A stretch of 12,050 nucleotides of DNA from Pseudomonadota bacterium (GCA_023432995.1 JAEZES010000156.1:1-12050), one strand, 5' to 3'. Positions 1 to 6,483 are shown, numbered from the stretch's first letter. Program-made: numbers and translations. The notes: generated by a model not told the origin, from the sequence alone.

Positions 1-138
1 GTCAGCAGCACCGCGGTCGGCGGCACCTCGGTGCTTCGCGTGACCTACCTCGGCGACCTCGACGGGCTGGCCAACGCGCTGCGCGCCGCCGGCTGGCAGG
101 TCACCGTGGGCAGCAACGCGCTCGCCATCTCGCGCTGA
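1..138 (+). CDS. C-terminal end of an unidentified protein (partial)
   Basis: An open frame enters from the left edge and ends at the TGA at 136-138. The 45 visible residues contain GGTSVLRVTYLGDLDGLANALRAAG-like alternating strand/helix/strand sequence (split here: GGTSVLRVTYLG, then DLDGLANALRAAGWQV), ending in NALAISR. This resembles a small alpha/beta domain at the end of a longer protein. In sphingomonads the gene before hdaA is often a secreted protein annotated with a heavy-metal-associated-like or DUF2066-like domain. That identity is from recollection of gene order and could not be confirmed. The stop lies 9 bases before the hdaA start, so the two genes are probably co-transcribed. 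The reading frame is well supported; the function is not. Confidence 0.55.
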   Translation, partial: VSSTAVGGTSVLRVTYLGDLDGLANALRAAGWQVTVGSNALAISR

Positions 139-147
139 GGCGCGCCC

Positions 148-750
148 GTGTCGCAGATCGTCCTGCCGCTGAGCCCCTCCGGCCCCGCGCGGATCGTTGT
201 CGGCAACGCCAATGCGGCTGCCGTCGAGGCGCTTGCCGCGCCCGAAACCTGGCCCTTCCGCACCGCCGTCCTGCTCGGGCCGCCGCGCTCGGGCAAGTCG
301 CTGCTCGCGCGCTGGTTCGCCTCGAGCGGCAAGGGCGAGGCGGTCGACGATGCCCACCGGCTCGACGAGACCGCGGTGTTCCACCTGTGGAATCGCGCGC
401 AGGAAGCGGGCACGCCGCTGTTGCTCGTCGGCGGTGAGCCACCTTGGCAGATTGCGCTCGCGGACCTGCGCTCGCGCCTCGGGGCCGGACTGCAGCTCGA
501 GATCGGCGTCCCCGACGATGCGATGGTCGAGGACCTGCTGCTCGCGCTCGCCGAGCAGCGCGGCCTGCCGCTCGCGGCCGACGCCACCGCCTACCTCGTG
601 CCGCGGGCCGGCCGCGCCTTCGCCGATCTCGAGCGGCTCGTCGCCGCGATCGACCGGATCAGCCTTGAACGCAAGGTTCCAGCCACCCACTCTATATGGC
701 GCGCCGCGCTCGAGGCCGTTCACGGGCCCGACGAGCCGCGCTTGCTTTGA
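148..750 (+). CDS. hdaA: HdaA/Hda-type regulatory inactivator of DnaA
   Basis: A 200-residue AAA+ protein related to DnaA domain III but lacking the DNA-binding domain IV. A P-loop GPPRSGKS lies at residues 44-51 and a Walker-B-like VDDAH at 66-70. The later RAFADLERLVAAIDR segment matches the DnaA/Hda lid region. Residues 3-8, QIVLPL, fit the QL(S/P)LPL beta-clamp-binding motif found at the N-terminus of Hda proteins, which supports the GTG start at 148. By family knowledge Hda binds the DNA-loaded sliding clamp and stimulates ATP hydrolysis by DnaA, preventing re-initiation. The gene sits 9 bases after the preceding stop and 28 bases before cysE, so it is likely part of one transcript. The length is typical for alphaproteobacterial HdaA, somewhat shorter than E. 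coli Hda. Confidence 0.88.
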   Translation: MSQIVLPLSPSGPARIVVGNANAAAVEALAAPETWPFRTAVLLGPPRSGKSLLARWFASSGKGEAVDDAHRLDETAVFHLWNRAQEAGTPLLLVGGEPPWQIALADLRSRLGAGLQLEIGVPDDAMVEDLLLALAEQRGLPLAADATAYLVPRAGRAFADLERLVAAIDRISLERKVPATHSIWRAALEAVHGPDEPRLL

Positions 751-778
751 GGATCGATTTCAGGGAGAATCGCGGCAA

Positions 779-1492
779 ATGTTCGATCGGCTCACCGCCT
801 ATCTGGACTCGGTCCGGGCCCGCGACCCGTCGCCGAGGTCGCGCTGGGAAATCCTCATCTATCCGGGCGTCTGGGCGCTCGGCTTTCACCGGCTCGCGCA
901 CTGGCTCTACGAAGGCGAGCTCTACTTCCTCGCCCGCGTGGTCAACCACACCGCGCGCTGGCTGACGGGGATCGACATTCACCCGGGGGCCAAGATCGGC
1001 CGCAACTTCTTCATCGACCACGGCTTCACGGTGATCGGCGAGACCGCCGAGATCGGCGACAACGTGACGATCTACCAGTGCGTCACGCTCGGTGGCACCA
1101 ACCCGACCAACGGCATCGGCGGCAAGCGCCATCCGACGCTGCGCGACAACGTGATCATCGGTTCGGGCGCGCAGATCATCGGCCCGATCGTCGTCGGCGA
1201 GCGGGCCCGCGTCGGCGCCAACGCGGTGGTCACCGAGGATGTCCCCGAGGGCGCGACAATGGTCGGCCTCAAGGCCCGCTCGACGCTGGTCCCGGCCGAG
1301 ACCTGGCTCAAGGAATTCATTCCCTACGGCACTCCGTGCGACGAGCCCTGCGAACCTTCGGCCGAGCGCGTGATGCAGCTCGAAGCCGAGATCGCCCTGC
1401 TGCGCGCCGAGATCGAGGCGCTCAAGGAGGGTATCCGCGGCGACGAAGCGGTGCCCGAGCCGGCCGCCCGCAAGCGGAGCGCGAAGCGCTGA
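779..1492 (+). CDS. cysE: Serine O-acetyltransferase (short form)
   Basis: A 237-residue cytoplasmic enzyme that acetylates L-serine from acetyl-CoA, the first step of cysteine synthesis. The left-handed beta-helix hexapeptide repeats run from about residue 65 to 165. Residues matching the catalytic set of CysE are visible: D66 in GIDIHPGAKIG, D80-H81 in FIDHG, and R117-H118 in GGKRHP, beside VTLGGT. The protein lacks most of the N-terminal helical domain of E. coli CysE, as do many alphaproteobacterial and Bacillus-type enzymes. Residues about 195-218 form a heptad-rich helix likely to be a coiled coil, and the tail ends in a basic KRSAKR. The terminal Ile that docks into cysteine synthase in E. 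coli is therefore absent. The ATG at 779 is preceded by AGGGAGA at good spacing. The stop overlaps the next start (TGATG). Confidence 0.95.
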   Translation: MFDRLTAYLDSVRARDPSPRSRWEILIYPGVWALGFHRLAHWLYEGELYFLARVVNHTARWLTGIDIHPGAKIGRNFFIDHGFTVIGETAEIGDNVTIYQCVTLGGTNPTNGIGGKRHPTLRDNVIIGSGAQIIGPIVVGERARVGANAVVTEDVPEGATMVGLKARSTLVPAETWLKEFIPYGTPCDEPCEPSAERVMQLEAEIALLRAEIEALKEGIRGDEAVPEPAARKRSAKR

Positions 1493-1863
1493 TGCGGGCG
1501 GGGCCGATCGAAGGCGCCGTCGTCCCCTTTCCGCTCTCGCACGCACCGCATGCCTCGCCGGCGCAAGTCGGCTTCGAGCGGGCCGAGCTGCAACGGATTC
1601 TCGTTCTCTACGGACGCATGGTCGCGGCCGGCGAATGGCGCGACTACGCGATGGACTTCACGCGCGACTGCGCCAGCTTCGCCGCCTTCCGGCGCACCGC
1701 GGACGTTCCCCAGATGCGGCTCGAGAAGCGCCCGGCGCTGCGCCAGCGCCAGGGCATGTGGGCGCTGTTCGGCGAGCACGGCCAGGTGCTCAAGCGCGGA
1801 CACGAGCTGGCCGGCGTGCTGGCGCCGATGGAGCGCAAGTTGCTCAAGGTAGTGAGCGGCTAG
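1492..1863 (+). CDS. DUF2794 family protein
   Basis: A 123-residue soluble protein with no signal peptide or membrane segment. It matches the DUF2794 family of alphaproteobacteria in its hallmark blocks: VGFERAELQRIL, LYGRMVAAGEWRDYAMDF, FAAFRR, a RLEKRPALRQRQG stretch, and VLKRGHELAGVL near the end. No biochemical function is established for the family. The start ATG shares its A with the TGA of cysE, so the two are almost certainly translationally coupled. The first ~25 residues are proline/alanine-rich and look flexible. A variable N-terminus before the conserved core is my inference. Confidence 0.85.
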   Translation: MRAGPIEGAVVPFPLSHAPHASPAQVGFERAELQRILVLYGRMVAAGEWRDYAMDFTRDCASFAAFRRTADVPQMRLEKRPALRQRQGMWALFGEHGQVLKRGHELAGVLAPMERKLLKVVSG

Positions 1864-2026
1864 CATCGGCCTCGTTGCTGTCCGGCGGCCCTCACTGTGA
1901 CCAGCAGGGCATGACCCAGCGGCGCAACCGCGACATATTCGGTTAAATTCTCAAGTTGAGCGGTAAGGATTAGTCCCCGGGGGTAAGGTTAGCGCAAACT
2001 TTACCATATCCGCTTAGCTTGAGCGC
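1864..2026. promoter_or_regulatory. Palindrome-rich intergenic region upstream of the PilZ gene
   Basis: This 163-bp gap holds no gene. Its right half is much richer in A/T than the flanks and is dense in symmetric elements. CTCAA-G-TTGAG is a perfect 11-bp palindrome at 1950-1960. CCCCGGGG lies at 1975-1982. At 1982-2005 a 24-bp near-palindrome has the halves GGTAAGGTTAGC and GCAAACTTTACC, with two mismatched positions per arm. GGTAA also occurs at 1962-1966, giving three GGTAA/TTACC boxes. A GGTTAA at 1941-1946 resembles a CtrA half-site. The likely role is the promoter and operator region of the PilZ gene starting at 2027. The -35 and -10 boxes could not be assigned with confidence. Confidence 0.5.
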
Positions 2027-2377
2027 ATGGAACAGACTGCACGCATCGAACAATGGATCTGCCGGCGCCAGACGCCGCGGTTCCGCCTCGGCATGCCCGC
2101 GCGCCTGATCACGCTCGAGCGGCACCTCACTGTCGTTGTCGAGGACATGTCCGAGGATGGCGCGCGAGTGCGGCTGCCGGTGCCGCACGCGTTCGGGGTC
2201 TGCGTCCTCAAGTGGATGGACTGCCACGCCTTCGCCGAAGTCAGGTGGATGCGCGAGCTCACGGTCGGGCTGCAGTTCGCCAGCCCGATTTCCCCCGAGA
2301 AGCTGGCCGAAACCGCGCGTCACGCGCCCCATCTGGTGACCCAGCTCCCGCGGCAGCACGATCCGCGCTACTGCTGA
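2027..2377 (+). CDS. PilZ domain protein, probable c-di-GMP receptor
   Basis: A 116-residue single-domain protein. Both PilZ signatures are present: RxxxR as R14-Q-T-P-R18 in CRRQTPRFRL, and (D/N)xSxxG as D40-M-S42-E-D-G45. The beta-barrel is completed by FAEVRW and LTVGLQF, followed by a C-terminal helix from about residue 90. With both motifs intact the protein should bind cyclic di-GMP. Stand-alone PilZ proteins usually act as adaptors controlling motility, exopolysaccharide or other outputs, but the target cannot be told from this sequence. There is no signal peptide or membrane segment, so it is cytoplasmic. It is transcribed alone: a 163-bp promoter gap precedes it and it converges on the Rieske gene, with only 12 bases between the two stop codons. 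Confidence 0.88.
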   Translation: MEQTARIEQWICRRQTPRFRLGMPARLITLERHLTVVVEDMSEDGARVRLPVPHAFGVCVLKWMDCHAFAEVRWMRELTVGLQFASPISPEKLAETARHAPHLVTQLPRQHDPRYC

Positions 2378-2389
2378 AGGCGGCGCGCT

Positions 2390-3610
2390 TCAGGCAAAGA
2401 AGTTTCCGCTCGGGATCCTGACCACGGCGCTGTCCTCGAACGACAGCCCCGGCGGGTCGCCCCCCGCGGCCACCGTCTCGAGTGCGCGCCGCAGCATCCG
2501 TCGCTGCAAGCCGATGCCCTTGTCGCTGGTCACCAGGTGCTCCTCGCTGTGGAGCGAGATCGGGCCCTGGCCTGCCTGCGCCTCGTAATCGCCGGGCTGG
2601 TCCTGCCGCTCCTCGAGCGTGCGCTGGTGCCACGGCTTGAAGCTCTCGGCTTCGAGCCCGCGCATCGGGCGTTTGCCGTCGGGTGTTTTCGGCGCGCGCA
2701 GGGCCATCACGATGCGGCAATGGCTGTCGTCGACCGGGACCGCGGCGCCGAGGCCGTTGGGCCGTCCGGGCCGCATCGCCACGTCGGGCACGAACATCAG
2801 GTTCGGCATCATCCAGGTGGAGACGCGGTCCATGCTGCGTCCGTCGGCGAGGTTTCGGTGCGCGGTATAGGTCACGCCGTCCTCGATCTCGTCGAACCGC
2901 ACGGTCGGCATGACCTCGAATTCGCGCACGAACTGGGTGCCGCTGAACGTGGTGTGCAGCACCTGCACGTGAAACGGGTCCATCACGTTGTCGTTCATGT
3001 GCAGCCACGAGTAGGGCACGACTTCCGGCCCTTCGAGATCGCCATGGCTGCCGAGGCTGTTGTCGAACGCTAGGTAATCCTCGCCGTCCTCGAGCGGTTC
3101 GAGTGCGTCGAACCGCGGCAACGCCGGCATCCGCACCGGCGGGCCCATGTAGGCCCACACCAGGCCGTAGCGCTCGCGCACCGGGTACCACGGCTGCCGA
3201 TGCTCCGGGCGGCGCTGGCGCGGGTTGGGCTCGCACGGCTGTTCGAGGCAGTGGCCTTCGACGCTGAACTTCCACCCGTGGTAGCAGCAGCGGATCCCGT
3301 CGGCCTCGACATGGCCCCACAGCAGGCTGGTGCCGCGGTGCATGCAGCGCGGGTAGAGCAGGCCCGGCCGCCCTTGGCCATCGCGGAACACGATCAGATC
3401 CTCGCCGAGGATGCGCACCTCGCGCGGCCGTGCGGTGACGTTGCGACTGGCAAGCACCGGCTGCCAGTAGCGCCGCATCAGTTCGCCCATCGGAGTGCCC
3501 GGGCCGACCTGGGTCAACGCATAATCGGGATGCTGCGGCGGCCGCCCGTAGGCCGTGCCCTCGAGATCGCCTGGCCGGGATTCGGGCGGGGCACCGTCGA
3601 GGGTGGCCAT
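2390..3610 (-). CDS. Rieske non-heme iron oxygenase, ring-hydroxylating dioxygenase alpha-subunit-like
   Basis: A 406-residue terminal oxygenase. The Rieske [2Fe-2S] ligands are C89-x-H91 and C108-x-x-H111 (CMH ... CCYH). The mononuclear iron site is N208-x2-D211-x2-H214-x4-H219 (NVMDPFHVQVLH). The late DYEAQ segment at 341-345 probably carries the third, acidic ligand. The N-terminal TQVGPGTPMGELMRRYWQPV is typical of the phthalate 4,5-dioxygenase/vanillate demethylase-like branch. Such enzymes hydroxylate or demethylate aromatic substrates using electrons from a reductase, and no reductase or ferredoxin gene is in this window. The substrate is unknown. The start at 3610 was chosen because AGGAGAGAG lies just before it. 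An in-frame upstream extension to 3715 would run over the end of gph and looks non-coding. Nearest upstream gene: gph, same strand, 101 bases away. Confidence 0.9.
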   Translation of the reverse strand: MATLDGAPPESRPGDLEGTAYGRPPQHPDYALTQVGPGTPMGELMRRYWQPVLASRNVTARPREVRILGEDLIVFRDGQGRPGLLYPRCMHRGTSLLWGHVEADGIRCCYHGWKFSVEGHCLEQPCEPNPRQRRPEHRQPWYPVRERYGLVWAYMGPPVRMPALPRFDALEPLEDGEDYLAFDNSLGSHGDLEGPEVVPYSWLHMNDNVMDPFHVQVLHTTFSGTQFVREFEVMPTVRFDEIEDGVTYTAHRNLADGRSMDRVSTWMMPNLMFVPDVAMRPGRPNGLGAAVPVDDSHCRIVMALRAPKTPDGKRPMRGLEAESFKPWHQRTLEERQDQPGDYEAQAGQGPISLHSEEHLVTSDKGIGLQRRMLRRALETVAAGGDPPGLSFEDSAVVRIPSGNFFA

Positions 3611-3627
3611 CGTCTCTCTCCTGTAAC

Positions 3628-3644
3628 GCCCCTCGCACGGGGGC
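3628..3644. other. Small GC hairpin between gph and the Rieske gene
   Basis: GCCCC at 3628-3632 and GGGGC at 3640-3644 can pair around a 7-base loop, ending 17 bases before the Rieske start codon. It lies in the leader of the Rieske gene and after the end of gph. There is no T-run on either strand, so it is not a classical terminator. It could be a weak attenuating structure or chance in GC-rich DNA. Confidence 0.25.
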
Positions 3645-3711
3645 TCAGGGCAGGCTAGGCCCGCGAATGCGCCCGCGCAAACGATGAGGATGGGCAGGCC
3701 TCGGTCGGCGG

Positions 3712-4383
3712 TCACAGGCGTTCGAGGGCCGCCACCAGCTCGTCGAAATGGTCGATCACCGCATCGGCACCGAGATCGGGCGCGGGCACGTCGTTATAGC
3801 CGAAGCTCAGCGCGACCACTGGCACGTCGGCGTTCTTGGCCGCGCGCACGTCGTAGCTCGAATCGCCGACCATGGCGAAGCGCCCGCCGCCGAGCATGAG
3901 CATCGCGGTGTCGATCATGTCGGGCGCCGGCTTGGCCCGGCCGGGGCCGAGCGTGTCGCCGCCGAGGATAAGCTCGAAGCGGCCGGCCAGGTCGAGCGCG
4001 TCGAGCAGCTTGCGCGAATAGACCTCGATCTTGTTGGTCAGGACCGCCAGCCGGCAGCCGCGATCGAGCAGCGTGTCGAGCGCCTCGAGGCAGCCGGGGA
4101 AGGGCACGGTGTGATCGGCGATGTGAGCCTCGTAGTGCTTGAGCAGGGCTCCGTAGAGGGCCTCGAACTCGGCTCCCGGGGGCATGCCGCCGGTCAGTTC
4201 GAGCGCCCGCTCGAGCATCCGCCTGGCGCCGCCGCCGATCAGCTTGCGGGTCGCGTCGGGCGCGATTTCGGGCCGGCCGACAAGGTGCAGCGCATGATTG
4301 ATCGCCGGCGCAAGGTCGCGGTTCGAATCGACCAGCGTGCCGTCGAGGTCGAAGCCGACGATCGAGAAGGGGAAATCGGTCAT
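3712..4383 (-). CDS. gph: Phosphoglycolate phosphatase (HAD superfamily)
   Basis: A 223-residue HAD hydrolase that dephosphorylates 2-phosphoglycolate, a by-product of DNA repair and oxygenase chemistry. Motif I is DLDGT with nucleophile D12 and acid/base D14. Motif II is the Thr in LTNK (T116). Motif III is K141 in RAKPAPDM. Motif IV is GDSSYD, with D164 and D168. A helical cap domain lies between about residues 20 and 90 (LIGGGARRMLERAL), as in the Gph/PGP subfamily. Other small phosphate esters are possible substrates, since HAD family members overlap in specificity. The start MTDFPFS at 4383 was chosen because the upstream extension (51 residues) reads as intergenic and antisense glmU leader sequence. 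It is divergent from glmU across 61 bases and lies upstream of the Rieske gene on the same strand. Confidence 0.88.
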   Translation of the reverse strand: MTDFPFSIVGFDLDGTLVDSNRDLAPAINHALHLVGRPEIAPDATRKLIGGGARRMLERALELTGGMPPGAEFEALYGALLKHYEAHIADHTVPFPGCLEALDTLLDRGCRLAVLTNKIEVYSRKLLDALDLAGRFELILGGDTLGPGRAKPAPDMIDTAMLMLGGGRFAMVGDSSYDVRAAKNADVPVVALSFGYNDVPAPDLGADAVIDHFDELVAALERL

Positions 4384-4444
4384 CGGGGGAGGCCTTGGCG
4401 CAGGCGTATGGAAACGGCAACCGAATGGTGGCAAGGGCCGGGCC
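4384..4444. promoter_or_regulatory. Divergent gph/glmU promoter gap
   Basis: These 61 bases separate the divergent starts of gph (4383, minus) and glmU (4445, plus), so both promoters must lie here or overlap the coding ends. The middle (GTATGGAAACGGCAACC) is the least GC-rich part. No clear -35/-10 pair or operator symmetry was recognised. An AAGGG at 4434-4438 is the probable glmU ribosome-binding site. Confidence 0.45.
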
Positions 4445-5824
4445 ATGACCGATCCCGCCGAGACCGCAGTCCGCCCACTCGCCGCCGTGATCCTCGCCGC
4501 CGGCAAGGGCACGCGCATGAAGAGCGCCCGGCACAAGGTCCTCCATCCGCTCGCCGGACGGCCGATGATCGAGCACCTGCTGGCTGCGCTGGACGAGTTG
4601 GCGCCGGAGCGGACGGTGGTGGTGGTCGGCGAAGGGCGCGACCAGCTCGAAGCCGCGCTCGCCGGACGCGCCGCGTTCGCCGTTCAGGAACCCCAGCTCG
4701 GCACCGGGCACGCCGTGCAGCAGGCGGAGGCGGCACTCGCCGGATTCGAAGGCGATGTGCTGGTGCTCTATGGCGACGTCCCGCTGGTCCGGGCCGAGAC
4801 GATGCGCGCGCTGGTCGCGCGGCTCAACGCGCCGGATGCCCCGGCGGCCGTCGTGCTCGCGTTCGAGCCCGCCGACCCGCTGCAGTACGGCCGCGTGATC
4901 GCCACCGGCGACAGGATCACCTGGATGGTCGAGCACAAGGACGCCGACGAGGGGCAGCGCGCGTGCCGGCTGTGCAATTCGGGGCTGCTCGCCGCCCGCG
5001 CGGACACGCTGTTCGCGCTGCTCGCCAAGGTCGGCAACGACAACGCCCAGGGCGAGTACTACCTGCCCGAGATCGTCAACATCGCGATCACCGCTGGGCT
5101 GCACTGCGCGGTGGTCGTCACCGACGATCCGGATGAAGTCGCGGGGATCAATTCGCGCGCTGAACTGGCCGCGGCCGAAGCGCGCTGGCAGCAGGGTCGG
5201 CGCACCCAGGCAATGGCTGACGGCGCCACGCTGGTTGCCCCCGAGACCGTGTTCTTCAGTTGGGACACGCGCCTTGGTCGCGACGTGACGGTCGAACCAA
5301 ACGTCGTGTTCGGGCCCGCCGTCGAGGTCGCCGACGGGGCGACGATCCACGCCTTCTGCCACCTCGAGGGGGCGCGGCTGGGCGCGGGCGTCTCGGTCGG
5401 CCCGTTCGCGCGGCTGCGGCCCGGGGCGGTGCTCGAGGAAGGGGCCAGGGTCGGCAATTTCGTCGAGGTCAAGAACGCCCAGCTGGGCCCCGGGGCCAAG
5501 GCCAACCACCTGACCTATCTCGGCGACGCCACCGTCGGCGCGGGGGCGAACATCGGCGCGGGCACGATCACCTGCAACTACGACGGCTATTTCAAGCACC
5601 GGACAGAGATCGGCCCGCGGGCGTTCATCGGCTCGAACAGCGCGCTGATCGCTCCGGTCAAGATCGGGGCGGACGCGATCGTCGCCGCCGGCAGCGCCGT
5701 CAGTCGCGACGTTGCCGACGGCGAGCTGCGAATGGTTCGCGCGGAGCAGCTGGTGAAGCCCGGGTGGGCCGACCGGTTCCATGACGCGATGCGCAAGAAG
5801 AAGGCCGACCAGCAAAAGCCTTGA
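4445..5824 (+). CDS. glmU: Bifunctional GlmU: glucosamine-1-P acetyltransferase / GlcNAc-1-P uridyltransferase
   Basis: A 459-residue cytoplasmic enzyme making UDP-N-acetylglucosamine for peptidoglycan and lipid A, by acetylation of GlcN-1-P and then uridylation. The N-terminal pyrophosphorylase domain shows LAAGKGTRMKS (17-27), QLGTGHA (84-90) and LYGDVPL with the metal-binding D111. The C-terminal left-handed beta-helix begins near residue 265 and carries RLRPGA (334-339), the acetyltransferase His H355 in KANHLTYLGD, and GAGTITCNYDG (371-381). The length is close to the usual ~455. Both active sites look complete. The ATG at 4445 fits the start of the conserved LAAVILAAG domain. Downstream, the toxin-antitoxin pair starts 34 bases after the stop and glmS follows it. 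The tail is lysine-rich (KKKADQQKP). Confidence 0.97.
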   Translation: MTDPAETAVRPLAAVILAAGKGTRMKSARHKVLHPLAGRPMIEHLLAALDELAPERTVVVVGEGRDQLEAALAGRAAFAVQEPQLGTGHAVQQAEAALAGFEGDVLVLYGDVPLVRAETMRALVARLNAPDAPAAVVLAFEPADPLQYGRVIATGDRITWMVEHKDADEGQRACRLCNSGLLAARADTLFALLAKVGNDNAQGEYYLPEIVNIAITAGLHCAVVVTDDPDEVAGINSRAELAAAEARWQQGRRTQAMADGATLVAPETVFFSWDTRLGRDVTVEPNVVFGPAVEVADGATIHAFCHLEGARLGAGVSVGPFARLRPGAVLEEGARVGNFVEVKNAQLGPGAKANHLTYLGDATVGAGANIGAGTITCNYDGYFKHRTEIGPRAFIGSNSALIAPVKIGADAIVAAGSAVSRDVADGELRMVRAEQLVKPGWADRFHDAMRKKKADQQKP

Positions 5825-5825
5825 C

Positions 5826-5855
5826 GCGATATCTAAGCATGATATCGCAATATCA
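5826..5855 (+). promoter_or_regulatory. Probable operator/promoter of the toxin-antitoxin pair
   Basis: An A/T-rich patch between glmU and the antitoxin start. GCGATATC at 5826-5833 and GATATCGC at 5841-5848 are perfect 8-bp arms around 7 bases. TGATAT at 5840-5845 and ATATCA at 5850-5855 are a second perfect pair around 4 bases. The result is three GATATC/GATATT-type boxes ending 2 bases before the antitoxin ATG. Ribbon-helix-helix antitoxins usually bind such spaced inverted repeats to repress their own operon, so this is a strong candidate operator. A possible promoter is TTGACG (5821-5826), 16 bases, then TATCGC (5843-5848). It would place transcription start close to the ATG. Confidence 0.6.
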
Positions 5856-5857
5856 GT

Positions 5858-6118
5858 ATGCCGCGAATCCTCGCCGACCTGCCTGAAAGCGACATCGACT
5901 GGCTCGATCGCGTCGCCGCGGAAAGCGGCCGATCGCGCGCCGCGGTGTTGCGCGAGGCGGTGGCGGCGTTCCGCGCGGCAAACGTCGACTGGCTCGAACG
6001 GGGCTTCGGCCTGTGGACGCAGCACGGCGGCGGCCGCGACGGCGACGAGTTCGAAGAGAGCGTCCGCCCGAGCTGGCATACCGCGGCGAGCGGCGGCGAC
6101 GGATCGGCCGACAGGTGA
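5858..6118 (+). CDS. Ribbon-helix-helix (CopG-like) antitoxin
   Basis: An 86-residue protein. The first ~42 residues form a ribbon-helix-helix DNA-binding domain: a beta-strand at 2-7 (PRILAD), helix 10-22 (ESDIDWLDRVAAE), a turn with SGRSRAA, and helix 27-40. The C-terminal half (NVDWLERGFGLWTQ, then an acidic DGDEFEESVRPSW) resembles the toxin-wrapping tail of RHH antitoxins paired with PIN toxins. It would neutralise the next gene's product and repress its own promoter at the boxes just upstream. No Shine-Dalgarno sequence precedes the ATG, so the message may be leaderless. The stop overlaps the toxin start (GTGA), implying translational coupling. The last ~12 residues are Gly/Ser-rich and probably disordered. 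Confidence 0.8.
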   Translation: MPRILADLPESDIDWLDRVAAESGRSRAAVLREAVAAFRAANVDWLERGFGLWTQHGGGRDGDEFEESVRPSWHTAASGGDGSADR

Positions 6119-6483
6119 GCGACATCTATTTCGACAGTGGCGTCGTCGTCGACGCGCTCTCGGGCCACCCGAAGGCGATCGCCGAGCTGCGCCGGGCCAA
6201 GCGCCCGTGGCTCTGCCGGACGAGCTGGCTCGAGATTCTCGGCGAGGCGCCGCCGGCCGCGCGCGAGGACACCGAACGGTTCCTGGCCAATTTCGCGGTG
6301 CGCGAGATCTCGCCCGAGATCGCCCGCCGGGCGGCCAACCTCCGCTACGAGAAGCCGAGCATCGGGCTCGGCGCGGCGCTCGTCTTCGCTGCCGCGCAGG
6401 AGCATGGCGGCATTCTCGTGACCCGCAACATCAAGGATTTCCCGGCGGCAATGCCGGGCATCCGCATTCCCTACCTCGTCTAG
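6115..6483 (+). CDS. vapC: PIN-domain (VapC family) toxin, active site possibly degenerate
   Basis: A 122-residue PIN-domain protein, the expected size of VapC ribonucleases, which cleave tRNA or rRNA and halt translation. Visible PIN features are D7 in IYFDSGVVVDAL, E40 in SWLEIL, and the C-terminal LVTRNIKDF (101-109) containing T103, N105 and D108. At the place where family members have an Asp in a PDAxIxATA-like helix, this protein reads IGLGAALVFAAA, so A87 stands where the third metal-binding acid is expected. The enzyme may be weak or inactive. The start is the GTG at 6115, overlapping the antitoxin stop; starting further upstream would read through antitoxin sequence in another frame. 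The stop lies 17 bases before glmS, so toxin, antitoxin and glmS may share transcripts. Confidence 0.78.
   Translation: MSDIYFDSGVVVDALSGHPKAIAELRRAKRPWLCRTSWLEILGEAPPAAREDTERFLANFAVREISPEIARRAANLRYEKPSIGLGAALVFAAAQEHGGILVTRNIKDFPAAMPGIRIPYLV

Noticed and set aside
690..705. CTATAT sequence near the end of hdaA as a promoter for cysE
   Set aside because: It is inside hdaA coding sequence with no convincing -35 partner, and cysE follows closely enough to be co-transcribed.
2259..3638. A 459-codon open frame on the minus strand overlapping the Rieske gene in another frame
   Set aside because: Its translation is Arg/Ala/Gly-rich without domains, whereas the overlapping frame has complete Rieske and iron-site motifs. 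Such long shadow frames are expected at this GC content.
3611..3715. A 35-residue N-terminal extension of the Rieske protein, superficially like a hydrophobic leader
   Set aside because: The ATG at 3610 has a good ribosome-binding site and the extension overlaps the end of gph. Rieske oxygenases of this type are cytoplasmic and need no leader.
3794..6079. A 761-codon open frame on the minus strand across gph and glmU
   Set aside because: It lies antisense to glmU and in the wrong frame of gph, both of which have full family motifs. The translation is low-complexity and has no recognisable domain.
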